From Neoroseomonas oryzicola (GTDB taxonomy: Bacteria > Pseudomonadota > Alphaproteobacteria > Acetobacterales > Acetobacteraceae): a DNA stretch of 64,000 nt. The DNA lies in NCBI RefSeq assembly GCF_012163135.1, contig NZ_JAAVUP010000005.1:62001-126000 (forward strand), written 5' to 3'. Both the position numbers and the translations under genes were made by a program. Positions 15,277-23,795 of this stretch are shown piece after piece. Each line of letters opens with the position of its first letter. The first letter of the stretch is position 1. Under the pieces are notes generated by a model that did not search any database, was not told the origin of the DNA, and was given only the letters and a program-made list of their open reading frames with translations.

Positions 15277-16866
15277 TCACCGGGGGTGGTTCTCGACCAG
15301 GGCGAGGACGGTCTCCAGGCGATCCGCCTCCTCGACCGGCTTGTCGCGGCGAATCCGCGCGATGCGCGGGAAGCGCAGCGCCACGCCGGATTTGTGCCGC
15401 GACGACAATTGCGCGGCGTCGAAGGCGACCTCGAAGACGATGCCCCGATCCACCTCCCGCACCGGGCCGAAGCGGTTGATCGTGTTGTTGCGGATCCAGC
15501 GATCCAGCCAGGCCAGTTCCTCGTCCGTATAGCCGGAATAGGCCTTGCCGATCGGCACCAGTTCCCCGTCCTCCCGCCACACGCCGAAGGTGTAGTCGGA
15601 ATAGAAGGAGGACCGCTTCCCATGCCCGCGCTGCGCATACATCAGCACGGCATCGACGGTGAGCGGATCGCGCTTCCACTTCCACCACAGCCCCTTCACG
15701 CGGCCCGCCACATAGGGCGCATCGCCGCGCTTGAGCATCAGCCCCTCGATCGAAGCCGCCCGCGCCCCGTCCCGCAGCCGCGCCAGCGCATCGAGGCTGT
15801 CGAAGGCGACCAGCGGCGAGACATCCATCCGCGCCGGCGCCACCCGCCCGTGCCAGGCCTCGAGCCGCGCGCGACGCGCGTCGAAGGGCAGCGGGCGCAG
15901 ATCCTCCTCCCCGTCGATCAGGATGTCGTAGAGCCGCACCGCCGCCGGATGCTCCTTCAGCATCCGCGCCGTCACGCTCTTGCGGTTCAGCCGCTGCTGC
16001 AGGTCGGCGAAGGGCGCGACCTCCTCCCCGCGCATCACCAGCAACTCGCCGTCCAGCACGGCGTGGAACTCCATCGCTGCGAGGATCTCCGGGAAGGCCG
16101 CCGAGATGTCCTCCCCGCCGCGCGAGAAGAGTTTGCGCCCGCCCGGCCCGGCGGTGAGCTGCACGCGGATGCCGTCCCACTTCCACTCGGCGCGCCAGTC
16201 CTCGGCACGCAAGGCGGCGATGTCCGTCTCCTCGAGCGGATGGGCCAGCATCAGCGGGCGGAAGACCGGTGCCTCGCGCGGGTCGGGCCGCGGCGCCTGG
16301 CCCGACAGCCATTGGAACAACGACGCATAGGGCGGTGCGACGCCGTGCCAGACCTCCTCGATTTCCTCGACGGCGACGCCCGACCATTCGGCCAACGCGA
16401 CGCGCGCGAGCCGCGCCGAGACGCCGACGCGCAGCCCGCCCGTCACCAGCTTGATCAGCGCGAGCCGCGCGCCGGCATCGAGCGTGTCGAGCCAGCCGGC
16501 GAGCACTGCCGGGATCTCGGCCTTGGGCGTGGTCTCGAGCGCCTCCACCACTTCCGAGAGCAGCGGCGGGGGCGCGTTCACGCCGGCGCGCGGCCGCCAG
16601 ATGAGCGCGACGGTCTCCGCCAGGTCGCCGACATAGTCGTAGGACATCCGCCACAGCTCGGGATCGGTCCGCGCGGCGACGATCTCGCGGATCATCGCGG
16701 GCTTGGCGGCGGAGAAGGTCAGCTCCTCGGTCAGCGCCGCGAGGCCGATGCCGCGTTCCGGGTCCGGCTGGTCCGCGAACCATTGCCGCAGCAGCGCCAG
16801 CTTCGCGTTGCGCCCCGGCGTGAAGACCAGGCGTTCCAGGAGTTCGGCGAAGGCCGGCAGGCTCAT
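15277..16866 (-). CDS. ATP-dependent DNA ligase of the ligase-associated damage-response set
   Basis: A 529-residue ligase. An N-terminal helical DNA-binding domain (about 1-190) is followed by the nucleotidyltransferase core with motif I EWKWDGIRVQ and adenylated Lys229. Further motifs are LDGELL, the EGLMLKRGDAPY motif and the KWKRDPLTVDAVL motif V. The OB-fold follows to the C-terminus. This is the family named cisplatin damage-response ligase (TIGR04120), which seals nicks in a repair pathway with an exonuclease, a helicase and PdeM. Its start overlaps the stop of the exonuclease gene by four bases (ATGA), so the two are translationally coupled. It is not the essential NAD-dependent LigA. 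Confidence 0.92.
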   Translation of the reverse strand: MSLPAFAELLERLVFTPGRNAKLALLRQWFADQPDPERGIGLAALTEELTFSAAKPAMIREIVAARTDPELWRMSYDYVGDLAETVALIWRPRAGVNAPPPLLSEVVEALETTPKAEIPAVLAGWLDTLDAGARLALIKLVTGGLRVGVSARLARVALAEWSGVAVEEIEEVWHGVAPPYASLFQWLSGQAPRPDPREAPVFRPLMLAHPLEETDIAALRAEDWRAEWKWDGIRVQLTAGPGGRKLFSRGGEDISAAFPEILAAMEFHAVLDGELLVMRGEEVAPFADLQQRLNRKSVTARMLKEHPAAVRLYDILIDGEEDLRPLPFDARRARLEAWHGRVAPARMDVSPLVAFDSLDALARLRDGARAASIEGLMLKRGDAPYVAGRVKGLWWKWKRDPLTVDAVLMYAQRGHGKRSSFYSDYTFGVWREDGELVPIGKAYSGYTDEELAWLDRWIRNNTINRFGPVREVDRGIVFEVAFDAAQLSSRHKSGVALRFPRIARIRRDKPVEEADRLETVLALVENHPR

Positions 16867-17906
16867 GCCGCGGGTTCCTCGGCGGGGATGTCCTCCTCCT
16901 CCTCGCCAAGGCCGACGAGATGCAGGGCACGGCCCTTGATGCCGCGCTGCGCCAGGGCGTGGATCAGCGCGTCCTCCCGCCCATGCGTCACCCAGACCTC
17001 GGGGGCCTGGACCTCAGTGCAGGTCGCGAGCAGCTCGTCCCAATCCGCGTGGTCGGAGATCACAAGAGGCAGTTCCACGCCCCCCTGCTTCGCCCGCTGC
17101 CGCACGCGCATCCAGCCGGACGCCACGGCGACGACCGGTTCGGCGAGCCGCCGCGCCCACCGATCCGCGACTGCCCCCGGCGGCGCTAGCACGATCGCGC
17201 CCTTCAGCTCGTCCTTCTTCGCGACCGTCGCCGGTCGCAGCGGGCCGAGCGGAACGCCGAGCTCCTCATAGGTCCGGCACAGCGCCTGGTGCGCCCCGTG
17301 CAGGTGGATCGGCCGGTCCCAGCCGGCCTGGCGCAGCATGGCGATCAGCCGCTGGCATTTCCCGAGCGAATAACAGCCGACGACATGCGTGCGCTCCGGG
17401 AACAGCGCGACCGATCGCAGCAGCCGCGCCATCTCGGCCTCCGGCGGCGGATGGCGGAACACTGGCAGGGCGAAGGTCGCCTCGGTGACGAACAGGTCGC
17501 AGGGCTCGACCTCGAAGCCCGTCGCGGTCGGGTCGGCCTGGCGCTTGTAGTCGCCCGAGACCACCGCCCGCGACCCGCGCCATTCCATGCAGACCTGCGC
17601 GGACCCCAGCACATGCCCCGCCGGCCGCAGCCAGACCCGCACGCCGTTGACGTCCAGCGCGTCCCCGCAGCGCAGCGCCTGCTGGGTGGCCCCGGCCCGG
17701 CCCTCGCCCATGCGTGCCGTCATGATGGCAAGCGTCTCGCGCGTCGCGAGGACATGGGCGTGGCCCGGGCGGGCGTGGTCTGAATGGCCGTGGCTGATCA
17801 CGGCGCGGTCGACAGCACGGGTCGGGTCGATGAAGAAGCCGCCGGGCTCGCAGAAGAGCCCGGCGGGCGTTACGCGCAACCAGTCCTGGGGATGCGGGGC
17901 AGCCAT
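16863..17906 (-). CDS. Ligase-associated DNA damage-response exonuclease (metallo-beta-lactamase fold)
   Basis: A 347-residue nuclease of the beta-CASP/SNM1-like metallo-beta-lactamase superfamily (TIGR04122). The metal site is in SHGHSDHARPGH near residue 40, with the further signature AGHVLGSAQV, SGDYKRQ and the aspartate/histidine in ISDHADWDEL. The C-terminus ends in an acidic tail (GLGEEEEDIPAEEP). It probably trims DNA or RNA ends before ligation. It is the first gene of the exonuclease-ligase pair; the helicase and PdeM of the same set are divergent, starting 580 nt away. Confidence 0.9.
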   Translation of the reverse strand: MAAPHPQDWLRVTPAGLFCEPGGFFIDPTRAVDRAVISHGHSDHARPGHAHVLATRETLAIMTARMGEGRAGATQQALRCGDALDVNGVRVWLRPAGHVLGSAQVCMEWRGSRAVVSGDYKRQADPTATGFEVEPCDLFVTEATFALPVFRHPPPEAEMARLLRSVALFPERTHVVGCYSLGKCQRLIAMLRQAGWDRPIHLHGAHQALCRTYEELGVPLGPLRPATVAKKDELKGAIVLAPPGAVADRWARRLAEPVVAVASGWMRVRQRAKQGGVELPLVISDHADWDELLATCTEVQAPEVWVTHGREDALIHALAQRGIKGRALHLVGLGEEEEDIPAEEPAA

Positions 17907-17945
17907 GGCGCCAAAGGTGCGCCGGCCAGCCCGGCGATCAAGCCC

Positions 17946-18365
17946 TCAGGCGGGAACCAGCAGGAAGAAGCGGCCGAACCGCGCCTTCTCCTGCTTCCAG
18001 GCATTTACGGCCAACGCCACGGAGGTCACGCCCCAGAACACCAGGTACTCGACGCCACCCAGGTTCCACAGCCAGCCCGCGCCCTTGGTCATGACGGTGG
18101 CATAGACCGCGATCGCCATGATCCCGGCCGAGACGAAGCCGAGCCACTTCACCATGACGTTCAGGGTCAGGCCGACGAGGCAGGCGGTTTCGGCGGCGAT
18201 GGCGAGGTAGAGCATCACCTCCCCATAGGGCAGCACCCGGCCGAAGAAGGCCGCGGACCCCGCCATGTTGCCGAGCTTGAAGAGGATGTGCGGCGCATAG
18301 AACAGGCCGCACATGAGCCTCACGACCACCACCGGATCGGTCAGGTCGAAATCGGATTTGCGCAT
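17946..18365 (-). CDS. DoxX-like small membrane protein
   Basis: A 139-residue inner-membrane protein with four predicted membrane segments. It begins LTDPVVVVRLMCGLFYAPHI and continues with GEVMLYLAIAAETACLVGLT and similar hydrophobic stretches, as in the DoxX/DoxD-like family. A GGGAGA site precedes the ATG at 18365. The function is unknown; relatives take part in thiosulfate or redox metabolism or act as membrane factors. It interrupts the otherwise typical ligase-associated repair cluster, lying upstream of the exonuclease gene on the same strand with a 39-nt gap. Confidence 0.72.
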   Translation of the reverse strand: MRKSDFDLTDPVVVVRLMCGLFYAPHILFKLGNMAGSAAFFGRVLPYGEVMLYLAIAAETACLVGLTLNVMVKWLGFVSAGIMAIAVYATVMTKGAGWLWNLGGVEYLVFWGVTSVALAVNAWKQEKARFGRFFLLVPA

Positions 18366-18484
18366 CGGTCGGATCTCCCATCCTCGATGGATGTGCGGCT
18401 TCCTTGCGCCTCCGTTCCGCTCGGCGGTTTGTTGCAGCGCAAACGGCTTTCGCGGCCGATGAATGATCGCCATAGTGCCGGCGA

Positions 18485-21031
18485 ATGAGAACATTACCGG
18501 AACCGTTTGCCGGCTGGTTCGCCGGGCGCGGCTGGACGCCGCGGCCCCACCAGCTTGCGTTGCTGGACGCCGCGGCACGGGGCGAGCACGTGCTGCTGCT
18601 CGCGCCGACCGGCGGCGGCAAGACGCTGGCCGGGTTCCTGCCCTCCCTCGTCGACCTCGCGGGCACGCCGCGGGATGGGCTGCACACGCTCTACATCTCC
18701 CCGCTCAAGGCGCTGGCGGTCGACATCGCGCGCAACCTGACCGCACCGGCGGCCGAGATGGGCCTGCCCATCACGATCGAGACCCGCACCGGCGACACCC
18801 CGGTGAACCGCCGCCAGCGCCAGCGCGAACGCCCGCCCAACCTGCTGCTGACCACGCCCGAGAGCCTGACCCTGCTGCTCTCCCTCCCCGACGCTCCGGA
18901 GATGTTCGCGGGCCTGTCGGCGATCGTGGTGGACGAGGCGCATGCGCTGGCCGGCACCAAGCGCGGGGACCAGTTGGCGCTGTGCATGTCGCGCCTGGGG
19001 ATGCTCGCGCCCGCGGCGCGGCGGGTCGGGCTGTCGGCGACCGTCGCGCATCCCGACCTGCTGCGCGCCTGGATCTCCCCCACTGCCAAGGCCGACGATG
19101 TCCGCCTGATCCAGACCAAGGGCGGGGCGGCGCCGGTCTTCGACCTGCAACTGCCCGAAGGCCGCCTGCCCTGGGGCGGGCATATGGGCCTCGCCTCGGC
19201 GCCGGAGATCTACCGGCGCATCGAGGCCGCCCGCGTCACCATCGTCTTCGTCAACACCCGCGCCCAGGCGGAACTGATCTTCGCCGCGCTGTGGCGGCTG
19301 AACGAAGCCGCGCTGCCCATCGCCATGCATCACGGCAGCCTCGAGATCGGCCTGCGCCGGAAGGTCGAGGCCGCGATGGCCGAAGGCCGGCTGCGCGGCG
19401 TGGTGGCAACCGCCTCGCTCGACCTCGGCATCGACTGGGGCGACGTCGACCAGGTGATCCAGGTGGGCGCGCCCAAGGGCGTGTCCCGCCTGCTGCAGCG
19501 TGTCGGTCGCGCCAATCACCGCATGGACGAACCCTCCCGCGCCGTGCTGGTTCCCGCCAACCGCTTCGAGGTGGTGGAATGCGTCGCGGCGACCGAGGCG
19601 GTGGAGGCCGGCGACCTCGACGGCGAGCCGCCGCGGCCCGGCGGGCTCGACGTGCTGGCGCAGCACGTGCTGGCCATGGCCTGTTCCGCGCCCTTTCGCT
19701 CCGACGATCTCTACGCCGAGGTCACCCGCGCCGGCCCCTATGCCGCGCTGACGCGGCGCGATTTCGACGACGTGGTCGGCTTCGTCGAGGATGGCGGCTA
19801 CGCGCTTGCCGCCTATGACCGATTCCGCCGCCTGTTCCGCGACGCGGAAGGCTTCCTGCACATCCGCGGCCAGGCGGCGGCGCGGCAACTGCGGATGAAC
19901 CTCGGCACCATCGTGGAGCAGCCGCTGCTCAAGGTCCGCCTGCGCGGCGGCGGCGTGCTGGGCGAGGTGGAGGAGTATTTCGTCTCCACCCTCGAGCCCG
20001 GCGACTGCTTCCTCTTCGGCGGGCAGGTGCTGCGCTACGAAAGGCTGGATCCGGCCGCGATCATCGTCTCCCGCGGCGGCGAGGGCGAGCCGCGCGTGCC
20101 GGTCTATGGCGGCAGCCGGATGCCGTTGACGACCTACCTGGCCTCCCGCGTGCGGGCGATCCTGCACGACCCGCGGCGCTGGAAGCACCTGCCCGAGCCG
20201 GTGAAGGAATGGCTGCGCCTGCAGCGGCTGAAGTCCGAACTCCCCCCGCGCGACGGGCTACTGGTCGAGACCTTCCCGCGCGGCGGCAAGTGGTTCCTCG
20301 TTGCCTACACCTTCGAGGGCAAGCTCGCGCACCAGACGTTGGGAATGCTGGTGACGAAGCGGATGGAACGCCTCGGCATGGGCCCGCTCGGCTATGTCGG
20401 GACCGACTACGTGCTCGCCATCTGGTCCGCCTTCGAGCCGAAGGACGTCGCCGCCCTGTTCACCGAGGACATCCTGGGCGACGAGATGGAGGAATGGCTG
20501 GCCGAGTCCTCCATGCTGCGGCGGACCTTCCGCAACATCGCGACGATTGCCGGCCTGATCGAGAAGACCCACCCGGGAGCCGAGAAATCCGGCCGCCAGA
20601 TGACGATGAATTCGGACCTGATCTACGACGTGCTCCGCCGCCACCAGCCCGACCACATCCTGCTGCGCGCCACGCGCGCCGAGGCGGCGCAGGGCCTGAC
20701 CGACATTGCCCGCATCGCGACGTTGCTCGCCCGCGTGCAGGGGCGCATCCGGCATCGCGCCCTGAAGCAGGTCTCGCCCCTGGCCGTCCCGGCGCTGATC
20801 GAGGAAGGCCGCGAATGGGTCGCCGGCGGCGCGGAGGATGCGCTGCTCGCCGAGGCGGCAGCCCTCGTCGAGGATGCGACCGACGGCGCCGAGCATTTTG
20901 CCGAGACGCTGGCCGAGGTCACGGAATCCGTCCCGGTCCGCGGCACCTCGGTCGCGCGGGCCAAGTCGCGCGACCGGCGGCGGGGCGGCCGCTACATCCG
21001 CAGCACGCCCAAGATGGTGAGCGGCCGATGA
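18485..21031 (+). CDS. Ligase-associated DEXH-box helicase (Lhr family)
   Basis: An 848-residue superfamily-2 helicase of the Lhr type (TIGR04121). All motifs are clear: Walker A APTGGGKT, TPESL, VVDEAHAL, LSATVAHP, FVNTRAQAE, ATASLDLGIDWGDVDQVIQ and QRVGRANHRMD. The large C-terminal Lhr-specific region follows, and the end is basic (AKSRDRRRGGRY). It unwinds DNA or RNA-DNA hybrids 3'-5' and works with the ligase, exonuclease and PdeM. The start at 18485 is the first in frame with homology. The stop overlaps the PdeM start (ATGA), showing coupling. It is shorter than the 1,400-1,500-residue mycobacterial Lhr, as expected for this subgroup. Confidence 0.93.
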   Translation: MRTLPEPFAGWFAGRGWTPRPHQLALLDAAARGEHVLLLAPTGGGKTLAGFLPSLVDLAGTPRDGLHTLYISPLKALAVDIARNLTAPAAEMGLPITIETRTGDTPVNRRQRQRERPPNLLLTTPESLTLLLSLPDAPEMFAGLSAIVVDEAHALAGTKRGDQLALCMSRLGMLAPAARRVGLSATVAHPDLLRAWISPTAKADDVRLIQTKGGAAPVFDLQLPEGRLPWGGHMGLASAPEIYRRIEAARVTIVFVNTRAQAELIFAALWRLNEAALPIAMHHGSLEIGLRRKVEAAMAEGRLRGVVATASLDLGIDWGDVDQVIQVGAPKGVSRLLQRVGRANHRMDEPSRAVLVPANRFEVVECVAATEAVEAGDLDGEPPRPGGLDVLAQHVLAMACSAPFRSDDLYAEVTRAGPYAALTRRDFDDVVGFVEDGGYALAAYDRFRRLFRDAEGFLHIRGQAAARQLRMNLGTIVEQPLLKVRLRGGGVLGEVEEYFVSTLEPGDCFLFGGQVLRYERLDPAAIIVSRGGEGEPRVPVYGGSRMPLTTYLASRVRAILHDPRRWKHLPEPVKEWLRLQRLKSELPPRDGLLVETFPRGGKWFLVAYTFEGKLAHQTLGMLVTKRMERLGMGPLGYVGTDYVLAIWSAFEPKDVAALFTEDILGDEMEEWLAESSMLRRTFRNIATIAGLIEKTHPGAEKSGRQMTMNSDLIYDVLRRHQPDHILLRATRAEAAQGLTDIARIATLLARVQGRIRHRALKQVSPLAVPALIEEGREWVAGGAEDALLAEAAALVEDATDGAEHFAETLAEVTESVPVRGTSVARAKSRDRRRGGRYIRSTPKMVSGR

Positions 21032-21783
21032 TCGCGGCCCCCATCCACATCGCCGGGGAGCGGCTCATGCTCGACCCCGCCGGCGTGCTGCACTGGCCGG
21101 CGCGGCGGCTGCTCTGCGTCGCCGACCTGCATTTCGAGAAGGGCAGCGCCCTCGCCACGCGCGGCCGGCTGCTGCCGCCCTACGACACGCGGGAGACGAT
21201 CGCACGGCTGCTGCCGCTGCTGCGCCGCTACGGCCCGCGCCACATCGTCTTCCTGGGGGATTCCTTCCACGACGCCGAAGGGTCCGCCCGCATGGCCGAG
21301 CCCGACCGGACGGCGCTGCTCGCGGCCTTCGCAGGCATCGAGGTCACCTGGGTCGCCGGCAACCACGACCCGACGCCTCCCGCCGGGTTGCCCGGCGCCG
21401 CGGTGGAGGAACTGCGCGACGGCCCGCTGGTCTTCCGCCACATACCGCAGCCGCGCGCGACGGGGGAAATCGCGGGCCACCTGCATCCGCGCGCGACCGC
21501 GCCGACGCGCGCCGGCGGCGTGGCCCGGCCCTGCTTCGTGAGCGACGGAAGGCGCGTGCTGATGCCGGCCTTCGGCGCCTATACCGGCGGACTCGATGCC
21601 GGCGACCCCGCGATCGCCACGCTGTTTCCCCGCGGCGGCCGGGCCTTCCTGATCGGCAGCGAGCGGCTCTACTCTTTCCCCCTGGCGCCGCGGCGGGCGA
21701 GCCTGCCGAAGGACCTCACGAGCTTCGGCAGCGGCCAGGCGGAGCTGCCGCTGTCGGTGACCGCCAGGCTGCGCAACGGCTGA
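21028..21783 (+). CDS. pdeM: Ligase-associated endonuclease/phosphoesterase PdeM
   Basis: A 251-residue calcineurin-like metallophosphoesterase (TIGR04123). The two-metal site is fully represented: VADLHFEKG, GDSFHD, AGNHDPT and AGHLHPRA. It is thought to be a DNA endonuclease or phosphodiesterase in the same repair set as the Lhr-type helicase, whose gene it overlaps by four bases. The C-terminal stretch after residue 225 looks disordered and is not part of the domain. Confidence 0.9.
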   Translation: MIAAPIHIAGERLMLDPAGVLHWPARRLLCVADLHFEKGSALATRGRLLPPYDTRETIARLLPLLRRYGPRHIVFLGDSFHDAEGSARMAEPDRTALLAAFAGIEVTWVAGNHDPTPPAGLPGAAVEELRDGPLVFRHIPQPRATGEIAGHLHPRATAPTRAGGVARPCFVSDGRRVLMPAFGAYTGGLDAGDPAIATLFPRGGRAFLIGSERLYSFPLAPRRASLPKDLTSFGSGQAELPLSVTARLRNG

Positions 21784-21802
21784 CACCAGCGGAGGACGCG
21801 AC

Positions 21803-22150
21803 ATGGCCTATGACGGAAGCTGCCATTGCGGCGCGGTCACCTTTTCCGTGGAGGGCGACGCGCCGACCCAGGCGCTGTCCTGCAACTGCTCGATCTGCCG
21901 CAGGAAGGGGCTGTTGCTGACCTTCGCGCCGCGCAGCAGCCTGACGCTTCGCGGGCAGGAGGCGCTGAAGGCCTACCTCTTCAACACCCACAAGATCGAG
22001 CACCAGTTCTGCACAACCTGCGGCGTGGAACCCTTCGCCTTCGCCGCCGCACCGGATGGCACGCCCTCGGTCGCGATCAACCTGCGCTGTTTGCCGGCCG
22101 TTGATCTCGATACGCTGGAGATCCAGCGCTTCGACGGCGCCAGCCGCTAG
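21803..22150 (+). CDS. GFA-family zinc protein
   Basis: A 115-residue protein of the GFA/CENP-V fold, related to glutathione-dependent formaldehyde-activating enzyme. Zinc ligands are in SCHCGAV, CNCSICRRKG and CTTCGVEPF. Members catalyse glutathione-formaldehyde adduct formation or are uncharacterised; sequence cannot distinguish. A GGAGG site precedes the ATG at 21803. It follows PdeM by 19 nt on the same strand, so it may be co-transcribed with the repair genes, although nothing links it to repair. Confidence 0.85.
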   Translation: MAYDGSCHCGAVTFSVEGDAPTQALSCNCSICRRKGLLLTFAPRSSLTLRGQEALKAYLFNTHKIEHQFCTTCGVEPFAFAAAPDGTPSVAINLRCLPAVDLDTLEIQRFDGASR

Positions 22151-22165
22151 CGTCCCGCCCGTGAA

Positions 22166-22187
22166 GTTCGCCGGATGTCCGGCGAAC
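22166..22187. terminator. Palindromic hairpin between convergent genes
   Basis: GTTCGCCGGA and TCCGGCGAAC form a perfect 10-bp stem separated by only TG. It lies 16 nt after the GFA stop and 47 nt after the Bug receptor stop, so it can act on both strands. There is no T-run. Confidence 0.5.
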
Positions 22188-22233
22188 GGAGCGGATTAGC
22201 AGGTCACTGGACACTGGCGCCGCCGGACGCCCG

Positions 22234-23217
22234 TCACCCCGCGGTGATGTTCGCCTGCTGGGCGATCCGCCGCCAGTTCTCGGTCTCCCGCGCGACGCGG
22301 TCGGCGAGCGCCTCGGCGGTGCTCGGCGCGACGAGTGCGCCGGCCTGGAAGGCGCGGTCGCGCAGCGCCTGGTCGGCCAGGACCTCCCGCAGCTTCTCCG
22401 ACATCATGGCCACCATCGGCGCCGGCACGCCGCGCGGCGCGAAGACCGAGAACCAGACATTGAGGTTGAGGTCCGGCATGCCCTGCTCGGCGGCGGAGGG
22501 AATGTCGGGCATGCCAGGATGCCGCTCGTTCGACGACACGCACAGCGCGCGCAGCTTGCCGTCGCGCACCAGCGGCGTCAGCGGCGGCGGCGAGTTCATG
22601 TAGAACTGGATGCGCCCCGCGATCAGGTCGCGGATGGTCTCCCCCGTGCCGCGATAGGGCACGTGCACCAGGTCGATGCCGGCGCGGTGCTTGAGGTATT
22701 CCGTCCCCATGTGGTGCATCGAGCCGTTGCCGGCGGAGGCGTAGTTCATCTCCCCCGGCTTCTGCTTCGCCAGCGCGATGAACTCCTGCAGCGTGTTCGC
22801 CGGCACCGTCGGATGCGTGACGAACAGCTGGGGCGTGTCGGTGATCTGGCCCACCGCCTGGAAGTCGCGCGTCGGCACGATGTCCCCGATGCCGCCGATG
22901 GCCGGGCGCGCGGTCATGGTCGCGCAGTAGCCGCACAGCAGCGTGGTGCCGTCCGGGGTCGCGCGGAGCACCGATTGCAGCCCGACCACGTCGTTCCCGC
23001 CCGGCCGGTTCTCGACCACCATGGTGGCGCCGAGGGCGCGGCCGAAGGAGTCCGCGACGAGACGGGCGGAGAAGTCCGTGCCGCCACCCGCCGGCGAGGG
23101 CACGACGAGGGTGATCGTCCGCCCCGCGAGGCTCCCCTGTGTCCAGCCGAGGCGCGGCGCGGCAAGGGTAGCGAGCCCGGCGCCGAGCGCGGCCCGGCGC
23201 GATGTCGTGATGGTCAT
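22234..23217 (-). CDS. Bug-type tripartite tricarboxylate receptor
   Basis: A 327-residue periplasmic solute receptor of the TctC/Bug family. A twin-arginine-like signal (MTITTSRRAALGAGLATLA) is followed by the family patterns VVPSPAGGGTDFSARL, VENRPGGNDVVG, HVPYRGTGETIRDLIAG and a late VFAPRGVPAPMV. Bug proteins bind small carboxylates. No TctA or TctB membrane subunits are present nearby, so it is an orphan receptor, as is common in this group. It is the third gene of a minus-strand unit with the SDR and CMD-like genes (23 nt downstream of the latter), so its ligand may be related to their substrate. Confidence 0.88.
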   Translation of the reverse strand: MTITTSRRAALGAGLATLAAPRLGWTQGSLAGRTITLVVPSPAGGGTDFSARLVADSFGRALGATMVVENRPGGNDVVGLQSVLRATPDGTTLLCGYCATMTARPAIGGIGDIVPTRDFQAVGQITDTPQLFVTHPTVPANTLQEFIALAKQKPGEMNYASAGNGSMHHMGTEYLKHRAGIDLVHVPYRGTGETIRDLIAGRIQFYMNSPPPLTPLVRDGKLRALCVSSNERHPGMPDIPSAAEQGMPDLNLNVWFSVFAPRGVPAPMVAMMSEKLREVLADQALRDRAFQAGALVAPSTAEALADRVARETENWRRIAQQANITAG

Positions 23218-23240
23218 TCCTGGCGTTTCCCGGTTGTTGT

Positions 23241-23795
23241 TCAGGTGGCGTCGGGGAAGGGCTTCGGCGCGGGCACCGGCACCTCCCCGACATTCAGGAT
23301 GAAGGACAGCAGCGTGTAGTAGCCGAGCACGGTCAGCAGCTCGACGAAGCGCGCCTCGCCCAGCGCGTCGCGGCCGGCGGCGAAGTCGGCGTCGTCGAGG
23401 CGACCGCGGTCGAGCACCGTGTTCGACAGGCGCCAGACCAGCTGCTCGGTCGCATCGGCGAATCGCGGATCCTCGCCCTGGCGCAGCCGTTCGAGCGGCG
23501 CGGGATCGACGCCGGCCTTCACCGCGATGGGGTGATGCGCGAACCATTCGAACTGCGCCTGCCACCGGCGTGAAACGGTGAGGATCGCGATCTCCCGCAG
23601 CCGATCATCCAGCAGGCCGGAGAAGCGCAGCCCCGCGCCGAGCCGCTGCACCGCGTCCGCCACGGCGGGCGCGCGCAGCAGCACCGTGAAGGGGCCGATC
23701 ACCCCACCGCGCGGACCCGCGGTCATGGCGGCGACGACGGCGCGCTGCGCCTCGTCCAGCGCCTCGGCCGGAAGTTCGGGGAAGCGCGCGCTCAT
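23241..23795 (-). CDS. Carboxymuconolactone decarboxylase-like protein without the AhpD cysteines
   Basis: A 184-residue all-helical protein of the CMD/AhpD superfamily. The core RLREIAILTVSRRWQAQFEWFAHHPIAVKAG matches the family's central helix (shown by LREIAIL and the downstream E-W-F-A-H-H). The redox pair C-x-x-C of AhpD is missing, so a peroxidase role is unlikely; decarboxylase or lactone chemistry is more plausible. Its start overlaps the upstream SDR stop by four bases (ATGA). A second such protein is encoded at 34677-35210 next to another catabolic cluster. Confidence 0.78.
   Translation of the reverse strand: MSARFPELPAEALDEAQRAVVAAMTAGPRGGVIGPFTVLLRAPAVADAVQRLGAGLRFSGLLDDRLREIAILTVSRRWQAQFEWFAHHPIAVKAGVDPAPLERLRQGEDPRFADATEQLVWRLSNTVLDRGRLDDADFAAGRDALGEARFVELLTVLGYYTLLSFILNVGEVPVPAPKPFPDAT

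Noticed and set aside
18366-18484. Possible LexA (SOS) box between the DoxX-like and helicase genes
   Set aside because: No GTTC-N7-GTTC or close variant was found; GTTCCGCTCGGCGGTTT has the wrong spacing and half-site.
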